Shown: positions 43,861 through 54,959, numbered from the stretch's first letter. The stretch: 64,000 bases of DNA from Canna indica (GCA_034359265.1 CP136890.1:53313501-53377500), one strand, 5' to 3'. Numbers and translations are program-made. The notes: a model not told the origin generated them from the letters alone.

Positions 43861-44248
43861 TGAGTTGGCCTAAGGTTTTCGACCTTGGTCTTAATCTCAA
43901 TTTTGTTGATAACAAATATGGAACTAATATTTTCATAGAGATATTGGCCGGAACCCAATTAGGTTCCATACCGATTAGCACTCAATGTCCACGATCAGAA
44001 ATATCAAAAAAATCGGAAAATCAGAAGGACATTGGTCGACGCATTCGGATTCATCGCGGAAATTTCTAGAAGTTCGACGTGTGCACCAAAGATGCCTTGG
44101 ACGAGTCTAGAGAACATGTAAATCAAAAAGTTGAGCTCTCCAAGTTGACGTACACTGAAGGCCGGAACCCAAAAATGAAGCTTGCAAGAGAAATACACAA
44201 AAAGTCAACCGTTGCCCAGATTCGATCAATCGAATGGTCGACCGGCAA
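43861..44248 (+). mobile_element. Copia C2 LTR, 5' part (right copy)
   Basis: Starts TGAGTTGGCCTAAGGTTTTC with 'TTTGTTGATAACAAA', the common start of this Copia LTR group. Interrupted at 44248 by a complete family B gypsy LTR and continued at 46577. Confidence 0.8.
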
Positions 44249-46576
44249 TGTAATATCTCATATATTTAAATTTATTATTTTTTCTTTTATGGATATTTGC
44301 CAGCCTAGCAGACTAGTTCGTGGTCGAGCCAAGTCGACTCATGGTCCGGGGCGAGCTTGCGAGCTTGGGTAAGTTATTTATAAATTTATGAATTTATAAA
44401 TTTGTGTTGTGTGCGCATAATTGCTAATTATGTTCATATAAGTATTTAATTAATTGTTCATGATTTATTAGAATGAGATTAATTAAATTATTTAAATCTA
44501 TCGGGTTAGCGGGTTTTGTTTTTGGCTTAAGGTGGATGCGGGTTGTGAATTAAGGGTTTAAGGGGTTAGGGTTGAGGAGGGTGTATAACCCCCCACTCAC
44601 TCACCCCCCCCCCCCCGCACCTCATAGCATGTGGCTCCTATTTTGGAGCCACCTAAAAAGTTGAGAAAGGAAGCCTAGCCGTCGAGCCATCCTCCCCTCT
44701 TCCCCTCTATCTTTCCCCATCTTGGAGCAGCCGGCTTGAGGAGGAGCCGTGCCCCTCCTTCCTTCGTCTTCTCGGAGCCGTCGGCTTGAGTGGAGCCGCC
44801 GCCCCTCTTTCTCCCTTATTGAGTTGAGCCGCCCCCTTTGAGGCCGGATTTGGATATCGCCGCTTAGAAGTTCTTCTCTAAATCATTTTTCTAATCAAGG
44901 TGAGTGGTTCTATCCCTCCTATTCGGGTTTTCAATTTTGATAATGTCCTTTTATATTCTTGAGATTTTCTGGGTTTCTATGCCATGCTTAGATCTTAAAT
45001 TTTGATCTCATATCATGGAATTTATGTTTAAGGGAATATCTATGATTTTATAATTAAATCTTGTGAATCTTGGGTGTAAACCTCATCTTGGAGTTCTAGA
45101 TGTTCTTGACGCTATAAAATTAATCTAAATTCCTTGATTCTTGGTTTAGAGATTCTTGATATATATGCTAGGTTTTATTGAATAAAAATTATGAGATTGT
45201 ATGCATGATTGGCTTGATGACATGAATCTGTGATGTTAGAAATTTAGGAATTTAATTCTGCAAAATTCGGATTTTATTTCATGTTGTGCTGGAAATTTCA
45301 ACTTTCTGAAATTTATGTGTTGTTTATTGAATCTGGGCTGATTTTTTATTTCTCTATTATTATGTGATTAGATCTCTGATTATAGTCATGTAACCTATCG
45401 TTTTGACCAGAAAATATAGTTTGAAAACATAGGACACACTTTGAAGAGTAGATTCGGGGTATAAACAGCACTTCTGGGCAGAACAAAACTCTAAAACAAA
45501 ACCCTAATTCAGATGATCTAGAGCGGCTCATTTAGGAGCCGGGTTACAGGCTACGCCCGTGTGGTTGGATGTCAATTCCCAACCTGCAGGATAAGTTCGG
45601 AGGACCTTTCCCGATTATCCTGGTATGTGCGCGGTTACCTTTAGGCATGGTAGGGATTCGACCCGATGCACCTCTTGATGGTGATGTTGCCTTTGGGCAT
45701 GGTAGGGATTCGACTCGATGCACCTCCTGATAGTGATGTTGCCTTTGGGCATGGTTGGGATTTGACTTGATGCACCTTTTGACGGCGATGTTGCCTTTAG
45801 GTATGGTAGGGATTCGACCCGATGCACCTCATTGATGGTGATGTTGCCTTTGGGCATGGTAGGGCTTCGACCCGATGCATCTCTGTGATGGTGATGTTGC
45901 TTTTGGGCATGGTAGGGCTCGACCTTATGCACATTTTTAGGTGACGTTGCCTTCGGGCATGGTAGGGCTTCGGCCTGATGCACCTCTTTAAAGAGATAGA
46001 TGTTGTGGGCATGGATGGCCTTCGGGCCTGGTAGCTAGTCACATTATTGCGACGTGGCCTTTTTAGAGATAGAATTTATTTATGTTATCTCTGTGTTTAT
46101 TTGTGAGGGCGGATAAAGCCGCTCGCTGATTTCTTTGAACTCACCCGTTGTCGTGTGATTTCTGTTTTGTTGAGCCTGACTGGTGAGGTGGGTTGGATGC
46201 ACTTGGCGTCGCTGGAGGGCAGAGGAGTCGTTGGATCTCATAGCAGTCCTAGTTAGGGTCGTAGTCGAGTTTTTCTTTTGGTAGTGTGATGCACTTGTAT
46301 TATCTTGTTTTGGCGTTGTAGCTTGAGGGCATTTATGTTATTATTTCAGGTTTTATTTGACTGAACTTTTGAACTGTTGAACCTAATTGTATTTCCTTAT
46401 TTTTTTTACTTCTGAGTTATTAATCTAAACTTGTTATTGATTCACTTTTCCTTTAAAATAAAACTTGTTGTTTTCTTTCCACTACACTATTTGTTTTGGC
46501 ATGTGCATGGGTTAGGCTTCGGGGTATAGGCACGTATACCGTAGCCGGTCACAGCACCCTGAGTTGGGGCGTGATA
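44249..46576 (+). mobile_element. Gypsy family B solo LTR inside the C2 LTR
   Basis: 2328 bp, TGTAATATCTC...GGCGTGATA (terminal CA mutated to TA). Target duplication GGCAA/GACAA (one mismatch). It contains a TATA-like TATAACCCC at about 44584, donor-like CAAG/GTGAGTGG at 44900, a hairpin at 45587-45622 and a ~52-bp minisatellite (45633-45990). The acceptor-like CAG before AGCCTGAC is TTG here (46169-46171). Confidence 0.9.
45633..45990 (+). repeat. Minisatellite of ~52-bp units, seven copies, in LTR B
   Basis: Unit starts at 45633, 45683, 45735, 45787, 45840, 45893 and 45942. Each has 'GATGTTGCCTTTGGGCATGG', 'TAGGGATTCGACCCGATGC' and 'ACCTC'. The related LTR at 60472 has one such unit near 62490. 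The reverse strand stays open across it as repeated short peptides; I take that as a by-product. Confidence 0.92.
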
Positions 46577-47492
46577 GACAAAAGCCGAATAAGAGCAGTA
46601 GAGTATTCAGTCGACCAAATGATGCCCAGAATTGGCAGAAGGCATTCAGTCGCTCGATCGGTCGATCGATGATCGACCAGCAAACGATCGGGCGTAGGCA
46701 ACGGGCAGAAAAATACCCATTGACGAGCCTTGTGAGTTGGGGGGTTATAAATACTCACCCCAATCTTTCTCCTTCACAATTGTTGATGCTTATAAACCTC
46801 AAAGAGTGATCCTTAGCATCTTCTAAGCTCTTTCTTGATCAAATCCTTAAAACCTAGCTCTTGGTCCCCATCTTCAAGTGTTCTTCATTGGAGGGCTCTT
46901 CAAGGGTGTCAGGCTCAAGAAGAAGAGGTGTTCTCATTGTGATAAGTCATCTTCACTCTCTTCTTGTGATAGATTTGTTTTACTTTGATTTACTTATGGG
47001 TGTAAAAGACCGAGTGTGTGGTCTTGTGAGTAAGTGGTGACCTTGGTGAAGAAGGTGTAAAGCCACTTGCGTAAACTACATTAGGAGTAGTCCTTATGGA
47101 TTGAGGTGGGAAAGCACACTCGATGTGAAGGTGGATACTTCCAGGTGTGAAAGTATCTTCGAGGTGAGTATAGGGTCTTTCCGGTGTAAAGTCCTCGATT
47201 GTAAGCTACAGGTAATTTAGTGGATTTGGGTGTGAAATCCTTAACACGGTGCTTAGGTAGTAGAGTAGGCATTGCGGCCGAGCCACTATAAATAATTGTA
47301 TTAATATTATTTTCTTTGTGTATCATTGCTTACCGTTACCACACGCTTCCGCATTTAGTCGATAAATTATAATTTGCCTAAGTAAATCAAGTAAATGATT
47401 ATAACCGGAATTTAGGCTAATTGATTAGTTAACACACTATTCACCCCCCCCCCTCTCCCCCCCCCCCGCCGTCTATTGTGGCCATTTCAGCA
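46577..47492 (+). mobile_element. Copia C2 LTR, 3' part (right copy)
   Basis: Resumes the C2 LTR after the family B insertion. GGTCGATCGATGATCGACC palindromes at about 46658, TATA box 46746-46753, and a C-run at 47443-47469 ending 'GGCCATTTCAGCA'. A primer site follows. It is the inverted partner of 4025-4915. Confidence 0.87.
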
Positions 47493-47586
47493 ATATTTGG
47501 TATCATAGCGAGTCGTAGCTTGAGATTTCACCATATCTCCTACATGTTGTTTAGATCCGGAAATGGAACTCGAGTCAGTTGTTTCC
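47493..47586 (+). mobile_element. Copia C2 leader, primer site and gag start (right copy)
   Basis: Primer site TGGTATCATAGC at 47498-47509 (one mismatch), ATG at 47563-47565 and about eight gag codons up to TTTCC, where gypsy A starts. Inverted partner of 3931-4024. Confidence 0.83.
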
Positions 47587-49958
47587 TGTCACGCCCCAAA
47601 TTTAGTCACGTGGTTGGCCAAAGTGCAGTCTAGCACCCCGAAGCCTAAACCATTACACAAACATTTAAATATACAACTTGAAAACAAAGTGTTTATAACA
47701 TGACTAGGGAATAACCAATAGCAACTCGGTTATAAAGACACAATCCACATACCAGGTATCTCAAAAGAAAAAACTTCAACTAAGAGTTTAAATAATTCTA
47801 AAGACTACGATGTCTTAGTTCCCAAACAGGACTCGACTCCACTAGACTCAACTAGACTCGACTACGCCAACCAGCTCACGAGATTGCTACCGGAGTCTGC
47901 CCCTATCAGCTGCGCCGTACCTCAGGGTCACGCTCTACAAAGCAAACATGAGAGTAAAAGTGAGTATAAAACTCAGTGAATAGTTTTTCCAATCGTTATG
48001 AAATGGAATCCAGTAATGGCAATTCATACAATATATATCAAGTAAGGGTGGATGCCAAGTTATATATGTAAGAATACAATCTCATCTCTCATCCGACTCT
48101 ACGGAAAATGCTTTCTAAGTTCTGAATCCTAAATTAGTTTCTTTTCTCTGTTTAACTGATCTAGGAAAGCCCTCTAGGCTCAGTGTCCAACTGCCTCTCC
48201 CCCTCGGATATACTGGTCTAGGAAAGCCCTCTAGACTCAGTGTCCAACTGCCTCTCCCCCTCAGGTACACTGGTCTAGGAAGGCCCTCTAGAGCCAGTAC
48301 CCACTGTTTTTATGCTCGGGTTCCCTGGTCTAGGAAGGTCATCTAGAACCAGTACCCAACTTGGTCAGGAAGGCCCTACCCATGATCACTCGTACACATT
48401 ACGTACCACTCGGCCCACCGGCCCAATGTATCTCGTGCGCGGAGCGCACCTCTGGACCTATGAAGGCCCATAAACACCTCGTGTGCTATGCATACCACTC
48501 GGCCCAATGTAGCTCGGATCACTACCCGCGTGTCACATCCTCATGTCAACGCACCCAAGGTTCACCTATCCCTGGTATAAACTAAAACCCCAGCTGTTTA
48601 TGACAACTAGGATCGTCACACCGAGCCCGCATCCTGGCTCGATTAAAATGCACAAGGAAAATTTCAGCTTACTGAATTTCTCCGATTCCTACCCCCACAT
48701 TACTGTTTGAGTCACATATATCCATTCTATGTTCCCAAAGTATACCTTACATGCAAATCGATAGGTTACATCGATACCTTCCGCCTTAAATTGATTTCCC
48801 AAACTACTAAATCAAATCAGCACAATTTTGACGAAATTTTGAGCGTCTACGTAAAAAATTCCAGCATAGAATTTTCATCATCATGCACTAGGTAATTTCA
48901 GCAATCAACTATATGAAATTTCAGCTTCAAAACATATGGTATTTCAGCAATATACTATGAGATTGACAGCATCAAGACTACACAATTTCAGCAAGAAAAC
49001 TATGACCTTTCATCATTAAACTTAGGGAATTTCTGCATTATATGTGTAAAGGTAATTTTCTGCTTTTATACACCAATTTCAACATGAATTTTCAGCATAG
49101 ACAACCTGTAAATTTCAATAAAATAAACAATAGAAATTCAACGCTAAAAATCATTAGCATAGCATTCCTTTCAATGTATAACATCAACACATATGCATTC
49201 TTATCTAGCAATTCATCTATCACGCAATTCATATACAACCAATTAGCCAAAAACACCTCCCCTCTCATGGCCGACCAGCCCTAGGGCATGCCTAGGGCTG
49301 CCGCACACCACAAGAGGAACTCATTTGTTCCTCTCTTTAACCAATCTACGACATGGTTTAATCCAACATCAATCCTCTACAAGCTTTCAACAATTCGTCA
49401 AAAGTTTTCTATGCCATGGGCGGCACAAGGCGGAAGGAAAGGGGGAAGAGAAAAGGGAAATCTACTCACCGGAAAGAAATCGGAAAGGACAAGGAGTAGG
49501 GAAGGCCTATCGGTGCTCGACGCTGACGATTCGCGAGTTTCCGGCCGGATCGGACACCCCGCCCAAACTCCTGATTGCTGCCCCTTCTCTCCGAAGCACC
49601 TCGGGTTGCGTGCGGCTACAGTGTCATACGCCCCCAGGCAATAGGTATTTTATATACTTTTTTTACTTGGGCTGAAATTACTAATCTGCCCCTAACTTAA
49701 GTGGTTCACTAAACCTCCTCTATCTCACCCAATCCAAGTCCGAATTAGGATCCGATTGAACCGTTGGATTCCTCTTGAAGTCCTCTTTAACAACGTGATG
49801 AATAAAATATTTTACCATTTACATTTTAATTAAGAAAATTTTTAGAGTATCCGGGTCTCACCTCAAGCTAAGCGTCAATGCTCAAGCCGCGCGCACCATC
49901 TTGCATCACTCGCAACCCGCTAAAATAAGTATACACAAATAATTTAGCGGGTATTACA
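47587..49958 (-). mobile_element. 3' LTR of gypsy A
   Basis: 2372 bp, plus-strand TGTCACGCCCC...GGGTATTACA. Contains the 57-bp hairpin units (48161-48350) and a candidate intron (donor 49469, acceptor 47935 on the minus strand). It has about 457 bases (48366-48822) that are missing from the 5' LTR. Confidence 0.93.
47935..49469 (-). other. Candidate LTR-internal leader intron, gypsy A 3' LTR
   Basis: Minus-strand TTCCG/GTGAGTAG donor and TTTGCTTTGTAG/AGCGTGACC acceptor, 1535 bases apart, matching the signals of the solo LTR at 2036-3580. Confidence 0.4.
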
Positions 49959-49980
49959 ATCCTTCCCCCTTAAAAAAAAA
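49959..49980 (-). other. Polypurine tract of gypsy A
   Basis: Minus-strand AAGGGGGAAGGAT directly before the LTR TG at 49958, preceded by a T-run. Confidence 0.85.
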
Positions 49981-50031
49981 TCATCCTCAAATTTAGGGAA
50001 TAAAAGAAGAACTTACCATCTCCTAAAACAA

Positions 50032-50478
50032 CTAGGGATACTTCTCCATCATATCCTTTTCCAATTGCCAAGTCGCCTCCTTGCCCGAATGGTGTTCCCA
50101 TCGCACCTTTACCAAGGGAACCTCCTTAGATATTAATTTCCGAACCTGCCTGTCCAGAATCTCTACAGGACTTTCCTCATAAGAAAGAACTGCGTCAACT
50201 TCAATCACAGTAGGCTCCAGCACATGAGAATCATTTCTAACATACCGCTTCAGCATGGAGATATGAAACACGGGGTGAACCCTACTCATGCTAGGCGGTA
50301 AGGCAAGCTCGTACGCCACCGCCCCTATCCGGCCAAGAATGGGGAATGGTCCAATGAATATGGGACTTAGTTTCCCTCGATTGCCAAACCTCACCACTCC
50401 TTTCATGGGAGACGCCTTGAGGAACACCGAGTCCCCCACCGTAAATTCTAAGTCCCTTGATCTACCATCCGCATACAT
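50032..50478 (-). CDS. Gypsy A integrase C-terminus and chromodomain (148 aa)
   Basis: First half: 'SRDLEFTVGDSVFLKASPMKG', 'GKLSPIFIGPFPILGRIG', 'ALPPSMSRVHPVFHISML' (GPY/F-type module). Second half, about residues 100-148: 'YEESPVEILDRQVRKL', 'VPLVKVRWEHHSGKEATW', 'EKDMMEKYP', a chromodomain-like fold of the plant chromovirus type, thought to steer integration toward chromatin marks. Ends at a natural stop. Separated from the integrase core by a stop near 50500. Confidence 0.88.
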   Translation of the reverse strand: MYADGRSRDLEFTVGDSVFLKASPMKGVVRFGNRGKLSPIFIGPFPILGRIGAVAYELALPPSMSRVHPVFHISMLKRYVRNDSHVLEPTVIEVDAVLSYEESPVEILDRQVRKLISKEVPLVKVRWEHHSGKEATWQLEKDMMEKYP

Positions 50479-50505
50479 TTTCTGCCGACTTTGAGCTGCT
50501 AATAA

Positions 50506-51441
50506 TCAGTCTTTTATCACCTTCACCTTTTCCACAGCATCATGAACCAAGACTGGCCCTAACGCCTGAGTTTCACCCGCCTCAAACCATCCCACTGGAG
50601 ACCAACACCTTCGCCCATAAAGGGCCTCAAACGGAGCCATGCCAATGCTACTGTGGTGGATATTGTTATATGCAAACTCTACTAGCGACAAGTACCTCTC
50701 CCAACCATCCTCACAATCCAGCACGCATGCCCACAACATATATTCCAATGTCTGGATAGTCCTCACTGATTGGCCGTCAGTTTGAGGGTGAAAGACTGTA
50801 CTAAACCGTACCTGAGTACCCAGGGCTTCCTGGAAGGATTGACATAACCGAGCGATGAATTGGGTGCTCCTATCAGAAACGAGCATCACCGATATCCCGT
50901 GGTACGCCACTATTCGGTCCAGGAAAAGCCTAGCATACTTCTCCGCTGAAAAGATTGTCTTGATCGAAATAAAGTGTGCCGACATGGTAAGCCGATCCAC
51001 CACGACCCATATGGAGTCATGACCTCCTCTCGACCTCGGAAAACCGGTCATCAGATCCATAGTGATCTTCTCCCACTTCCACTCAGGTACATCTAAGTTC
51101 TGGAGCAACCCTGCAGGTCTCAAGTGCTCTGCCTTAACCTGCTGACAAGTCAAGCACTTGGACACATACTCAGCCACTTCCCGCTTCATTCCTTTCCACC
51201 AATAATGCTGTTGCGGGTCACGGTACATCTTCGTGGCCCCTGGGTGCATGGGGTACGAAGAGCGGTGGCCCATCTCAAGAACTTGCCTCTTCACTTCAGC
51301 CATATTGGGTACCATAATTCTATCCTTGAATCTCAAGACATCCTCAGCATCGATCCGAAACCCATCATCTGCATCCCCTCTCAATACAAATTCTCTAGTC
51401 ATCACGCAAAAAGCATCATCCTTCTGAGCTGAACGAAGCAT
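50506..51441 (-). CDS. Gypsy A integrase core (311 aa), catalytic Glu lost
   Basis: HHCC finger with His59, His66, Cys96 and Cys99 ('GHRSSYPMH', 'CLTCQQVK'). First catalytic Asp129 in 'ITMDLMTG', second Asp190 in 'LVSDRSTQF'. At residue 226, where family members have Glu in 'DGQSERT', this copy has Val ('DGQSVRT', codon GTG at 50764-50766). The spacing of 35 residues from Asp190 identifies the position. Strand transfer would be lost. The rest ('FAYNNIHHSSIGMAPFEALYGRRC') is well kept. Confidence 0.9.
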   Translation of the reverse strand: MLRSAQKDDAFCVMTREFVLRGDADDGFRIDAEDVLRFKDRIMVPNMAEVKRQVLEMGHRSSYPMHPGATKMYRDPQQHYWWKGMKREVAEYVSKCLTCQQVKAEHLRPAGLLQNLDVPEWKWEKITMDLMTGFPRSRGGHDSIWVVVDRLTMSAHFISIKTIFSAEKYARLFLDRIVAYHGISVMLVSDRSTQFIARLCQSFQEALGTQVRFSTVFHPQTDGQSVRTIQTLEYMLWACVLDCEDGWERYLSLVEFAYNNIHHSSIGMAPFEALYGRRCWSPVGWFEAGETQALGPVLVHDAVEKVKVIKD

Positions 51442-51456
51442 CTCGACTAAGGTAGA

Positions 51457-52518
51457 CTACACCTGCAAATGTGCCACCAAATCCTCGGTGTCAAACATTG
51501 AAATTACGGAGCCACCATCCATGCATGTCGCCAACTCTCTAGCTAGAGATCCCCTCTCAATCGCCAAGTGTGCAAGGCTTCCCATGGATTTCCTGCTCAA
51601 GGTGTCAGTAACAACATTCGCCTTACCAGGGTGGTAAATTATGGTGCAGTCATAATCTATAAGCAGCTCAAGCAATCTTCTCTGCCTCAAATTCAATTCC
51701 TTCTGCGTCAGCAGGTACTGAAGACTCTTATGATCTAAGTAGATCTCACAGGCCTCGCCATACAAATAATGGCACCATAGCTTTAAAGCAAACACCATTG
51801 CCGCCAATTCCAGATCATGCGCCGGGTAATTCTTCTCATGATTTTTCAGTTGCTGCGACACATAGGCAATGACCTTGCCGTACTGCATAAGGATGCATCC
51901 CAAGCCTACTCTCGAGGCATCACAGTATACGACAAAGCCCCAAGACCCCAATGGTAAGGCAAGTATAGGTGCCGGCGTCAGGCAATCCTTGAGCTTTTGA
52001 AAGCTCTCTTCACATCTGTCATCCCAGGCAAACTTAACCTTTTTCTGAGTTAATCGGGTTAGGGGGGCTGCAATCCGAGAGAAGTTCTCCACGAACTTTC
52101 GGTAATACCACGCTAAACCCAAGAAACTACGTATCTCATATACGCCAGTCGGCCTTTCCCAATTCTGCACTACCTCAATTTTGGCGGGGTCTACCTTGAC
52201 CCCTTCTCGGGACACCACATGCCCCAAGAATCCTACACTTTCCATCCAGAACACGCACTTGGAGAACTTAGCGTAAAGCTGGTGCTCCCTGAGAGTCGCT
52301 AGAACTGTTCTCAAGTGCTCACTATGCTCCTCTTCACTCATAGAGTATACCAGAATATCATCAATAAAAACAATCACAAACTTGTTCAAGTACTCTTTGA
52401 ACACACTGTTCATCAAGTCCATGAAAGCGGCGGGTGCATTATTCAGCCCAAAGGACATGACTAAAAACTCATAATGGTCAATGGTCGTATCTCGTTCGAA
52501 AAGTTGTCTTAGGCACAT
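51457..52518 (-). CDS. Gypsy A reverse transcriptase and RNase H (353 aa)
   Basis: RT palm with '[21 protein letters not shown]' and intact 'FIDDILVYS'; thumb '[28 protein letters not shown]'. RNase H: '[12 protein letters not shown]', '[14 protein letters not shown]', '[10 protein letters not shown]', '[12 protein letters not shown]', keeping the four acidic residues. The RT N-terminus (52519-52807) is in other frames with stops, so the frame starts artificially. Confidence 0.9.
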   Translation of the reverse strand: MCLRQLFERDTTIDHYEFLVMSFGLNNAPAAFMDLMNSVFKEYLNKFVIVFIDDILVYSMSEEEHSEHLRTVLATLREHQLYAKFSKCVFWMESVGFLGHVVSREGVKVDPAKIEVVQNWERPTGVYEIRSFLGLAWYYRKFVENFSRIAAPLTRLTQKKVKFAWDDRCEESFQKLKDCLTPAPILALPLGSWGFVVYCDASRVGLGCILMQYGKVIAYVSQQLKNHEKNYPAHDLELAAMVFALKLWCHYLYGEACEIYLDHKSLQYLLTQKELNLRQRRLLELLIDYDCTIIYHPGKANVVTDTLSRKSMGSLAHLAIERGSLARELATCMDGGSVISMFDTEDLVAHLQV

Positions 52519-52807
52519 CCTGATCTCCGATCATCAGCTGGTGATATCCAGACCTCAAGTTGATCTTGGAGAACCACTGTGCCCCCTAAAGCTGATCGAA
52601 CAGGTCATCTATCCTCAGCAACGGGTATCAATTTTTGTTGGTGATATTATTTAGCTGCCTATAGTCAATTCACATCCGCATTGACCCATCCTTCTTCTTA
52701 ACAAAGAGTACCATAGCTCCCCAAGGAGATACACTTGAGCGAATGGAACCCAAATCCATTAGCTCATGCAGCTAGCTCTTGAGCTCTCTCGGCTCGACCG
52801 ACGCCAT

Positions 52808-53239
52808 CTAATATGGAGGAATAGATATCGGCTTCACCGTCGGCTGGAACTCAATGCAGAACTCAACCTCTCTGTCTGGTGGTAACCCCTGAAGTTCCTC
52901 AGGGAACACGTCAGGAAAGTCACAGATCACCGAAGTCTCTCTCAGCCCTATCGCCGGACCTCCGGTTTGGTTTTCGGGTATGGAGTTTTCAGGTACGGGC
53001 AGATACAAAAGCTAGGAAGGACTAACAGCCTCCACAGAGTAACTTCCGAGCCTTCAGGGCTGAAATTACTCTACGAGGGTCCCCTTTTCCGTCACCCTAG
53101 AAGACAAGTTGTGGCAACTCCGACTTAGTAAATATAACTGTCTTAGCCCTACAGTCCACCTTCGCATAATGGACAACAAGCCAATACATACCCAGAATGA
53201 CATCCAACTCTAGTGACGGAAGTAGAATCAGATTAGATT
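52808..53239 (-). pseudogene. Gypsy A protease-RT connector
   Basis: 'VICDFPDVFPEELQGLPPDREVEFCIEF' and 'VKPISIPPY' lead into RT. The upstream part (53009-53239) reads the 'LDVILGM.WL' and 'LPQLVF' blocks only with stops. Confidence 0.78.
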
Positions 53240-53713
53240 CTAGGAGGTGTCACAAACATACACCTCACAATCATGAAAGATCAATTCGGCTACAGCCGTA
53301 TCGCCCGTAGGCGTTGACACCACAAGCGGTGTCTCAAGCACTTTTTCTTCCCTTAATAATAAGGGCGCAAATGAAGCAGATACAAAAGAATGAGTAGCTC
53401 CTGGGTCAAATAAAATGTATGCACTAGCAGAACCAACTGAAAGTGTACCTGCTACCATGGCATTCGACGCCTCAGCGTCGTCTGGTGTAAGTGAGAAAAC
53501 TCGAGCGGGAGCATTCCGCAAAGTACTCGGTCGCTGCCCTATGCCCTGGGTCTGACTCCTATGAGCCATTGAAGCTGCAGATACTGGTGCTTTTCCTCGT
53601 GATTGGGCTACTCCTTGGACAGTCCCTCTGGAAGTGCCCATGCTGACCGCATCTGAAACAGGCATCTGTACGGCCATAGCATACACCCCAATGCCGTTTG
53701 CCACATTGTCCAC
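53240..53713 (-). CDS. Gypsy A protease (157 aa)
   Basis: Ser/Gln-rich spacer, then 'ARVFSLTPDDAEASNAMVAGTL' and the retropepsin tract 'YILFDPGATHSFVSASFA', 'LVVSTPTGDTAV', 'FHDCEVYVCD'. The Asp of D-P-G-A-T-H-S is present. It overlaps the zinc-knuckle frame by about 150 bases (53559-53713), which reflects a frameshift, not a programmed overlap that I can prove. Confidence 0.82.
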   Translation of the reverse strand: MDNVANGIGVYAMAVQMPVSDAVSMGTSRGTVQGVAQSRGKAPVSAASMAHRSQTQGIGQRPSTLRNAPARVFSLTPDDAEASNAMVAGTLSVGSASAYILFDPGATHSFVSASFAPLLLREEKVLETPLVVSTPTGDTAVAELIFHDCEVYVCDTS

Positions 53714-53999
53714 AAGACGATGGTGCCTCAGGCCTCCTCGGCAGAGATGTATCCCATGTAGGTGTCCTCTGTACAGAACTCAGTCCTGAGCGACCGCTAA
53801 CCATACTCTGCCCTCTGCTCAACTGTGGAACTGGCCTCGCGACGGCGCCCTCAGAATGGACATGACGTCCCACTGGTCCATCAGATCTGGACCTCTTCCT
53901 CGAGTGCCCCTCAGGTCGCTCTGTAGGTACTAGAGCTTCCTTACGCATCGCCTCATCAACTGCCTCAACAAAAGATGTGCCCTGAGTGTAATGAATCAA
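53559..53999 (-). CDS. Gypsy A gag C-terminal part with zinc knuckle (146 aa)
   Basis: Basic region ('SRKRSRSDG'), then 'CGQCGKRHWGVCYGRTDACFRCGQHGHFQRDC'-type knuckles (a degenerate one followed by a perfect CX2CX4HX4C). Nucleocapsid function by family: RNA binding and packaging. Separated from the gag N-terminus by a stop near 54010-54058. Confidence 0.85.
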   Translation of the reverse strand: MIHYTQGTSFVEAVDEAMRKEALVPTERPEGHSRKRSRSDGPVGRHVHSEGAVARPVPQLSRGQSMVSGRSGLSSVQRTPTWDTSLPRRPEAPSSCGQCGKRHWGVCYGRTDACFRCGQHGHFQRDCPRSSPITRKSTSICSFNGS

Positions 54000-54058
54000 G
54001 CGGCCAATCTATGGTCGTAGTCCCTCCACAAATCATCTGACCCTAGCCGTCTCAGTGG

Positions 54059-54757
54059 CTACCAAGGTAGGGTGCTAGTAAACTCCATCTCATACTGATG
54101 AACTATCATCCCGCCTGTCTGGCGCAATTGTTCAAACTCTCTTGCACGCCTCTCGAGGACATTCCTTGGCAGGTACCACTCTGTCACTGCGGCCTTAAAC
54201 TCGTCCAATGTAGGGGGTGGTGTAAGGAACCCCCTACGGGCCTCCCAGGTCTGGAGCCACTCCTTTGCCGGCCCCCTCATCTGTAATCCTACCATGCGTG
54301 CTGCCACCTCAGATGAACACCCTAGCACCTGGCAGAACGCATAACAATCACTGAGGAACTCTGTGACCTCTGCTGTCGGGTCGGTACTGGTGAACTCAGA
54401 GGGCCTCAGTCTAACAAACCTCTCATAAGTAATCTCAAGGCCCGCTGCCTCATGATGATACTCTACCCCAATCACAGGTGGCACTAACTTCTCAGTCACT
54501 GGAGCTGCTAGTGTAACTGGCTCGGGTTGAGATGGTTGTTGCCTCATTTCTTGCTCCTTGCGGAGCGTCTCAGTTAACTCGGCCACTTGGGCTTCTAACT
54601 GCGCCACTCGGGGGTCTGGCTCTTCCCTCTCTTGGGCTGGGCGACCACGGCCCCGACCCCCAGTGCAGCCTCTGCCTCGGCCTCGGCCCCTTTGGCCTGC
54701 AGAATTACAGTCACACCCACTCATTACTGCCTCACCCTGTGCCTCCATCACTGTCAT
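54059..54757 (-). CDS. Gypsy A gag N-terminal part (232 aa)
   Basis: Starts 'MTVMEAQGEAVMSG' with an Arg/Gly tract. A heptad-like 'VAQLEAQVAELTETLRKEQEMRQ' may be a coiled coil. The capsid region follows ('YERFVRLRPSEFTS', 'CYAFCQVLGCSSEVAARMVGLQMRG', 'WLQTWEARRGF', 'EWYLPRNVLERRAREFEQL'). It closes at 'EMEFTSTLPW' by a stop. About 190 bases upstream of the ATG lies the primer site. Confidence 0.88.
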   Translation of the reverse strand: MTVMEAQGEAVMSGCDCNSAGQRGRGRGRGCTGGRGRGRPAQEREEPDPRVAQLEAQVAELTETLRKEQEMRQQPSQPEPVTLAAPVTEKLVPPVIGVEYHHEAAGLEITYERFVRLRPSEFTSTDPTAEVTEFLSDCYAFCQVLGCSSEVAARMVGLQMRGPAKEWLQTWEARRGFLTPPPTLDEFKAAVTEWYLPRNVLERRAREFEQLRQTGGMIVHQYEMEFTSTLPW

Positions 54758-54947
54758 AACATAACAGAAAAACCAAAAGCATTAAGTACAAGTTTATTTA
54801 AAACTATTACCGTGATCAAGAGTACTACTGCTGGTACGGTTGTCTCCATAGCTCAATCTTGTGAGTAGAACACACCATGTACGACACACTGACTCTTGTC
54901 TACACAGTACTCTATGTTCTAATGACGTAGTCCGGACCTAACCACAT

Positions 54948-54959
54948 GCTCTGAGACCA
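54948..54959 (-). other. Primer-binding site of gypsy A
   Basis: TGGTCTCAGAGC on the minus strand, one mismatch to the initiator tRNA-Met site, three bases inside the LTR end at 54963. Confidence 0.87.

Noticed and set aside
45615..46042. Repetitive open frames on the minus strand with recurring His/Pro-rich peptides, looking like a repeat protein.
   Set aside because: They are translations of the 52-bp minisatellite inside a gypsy solo LTR, with no start context or similarity.
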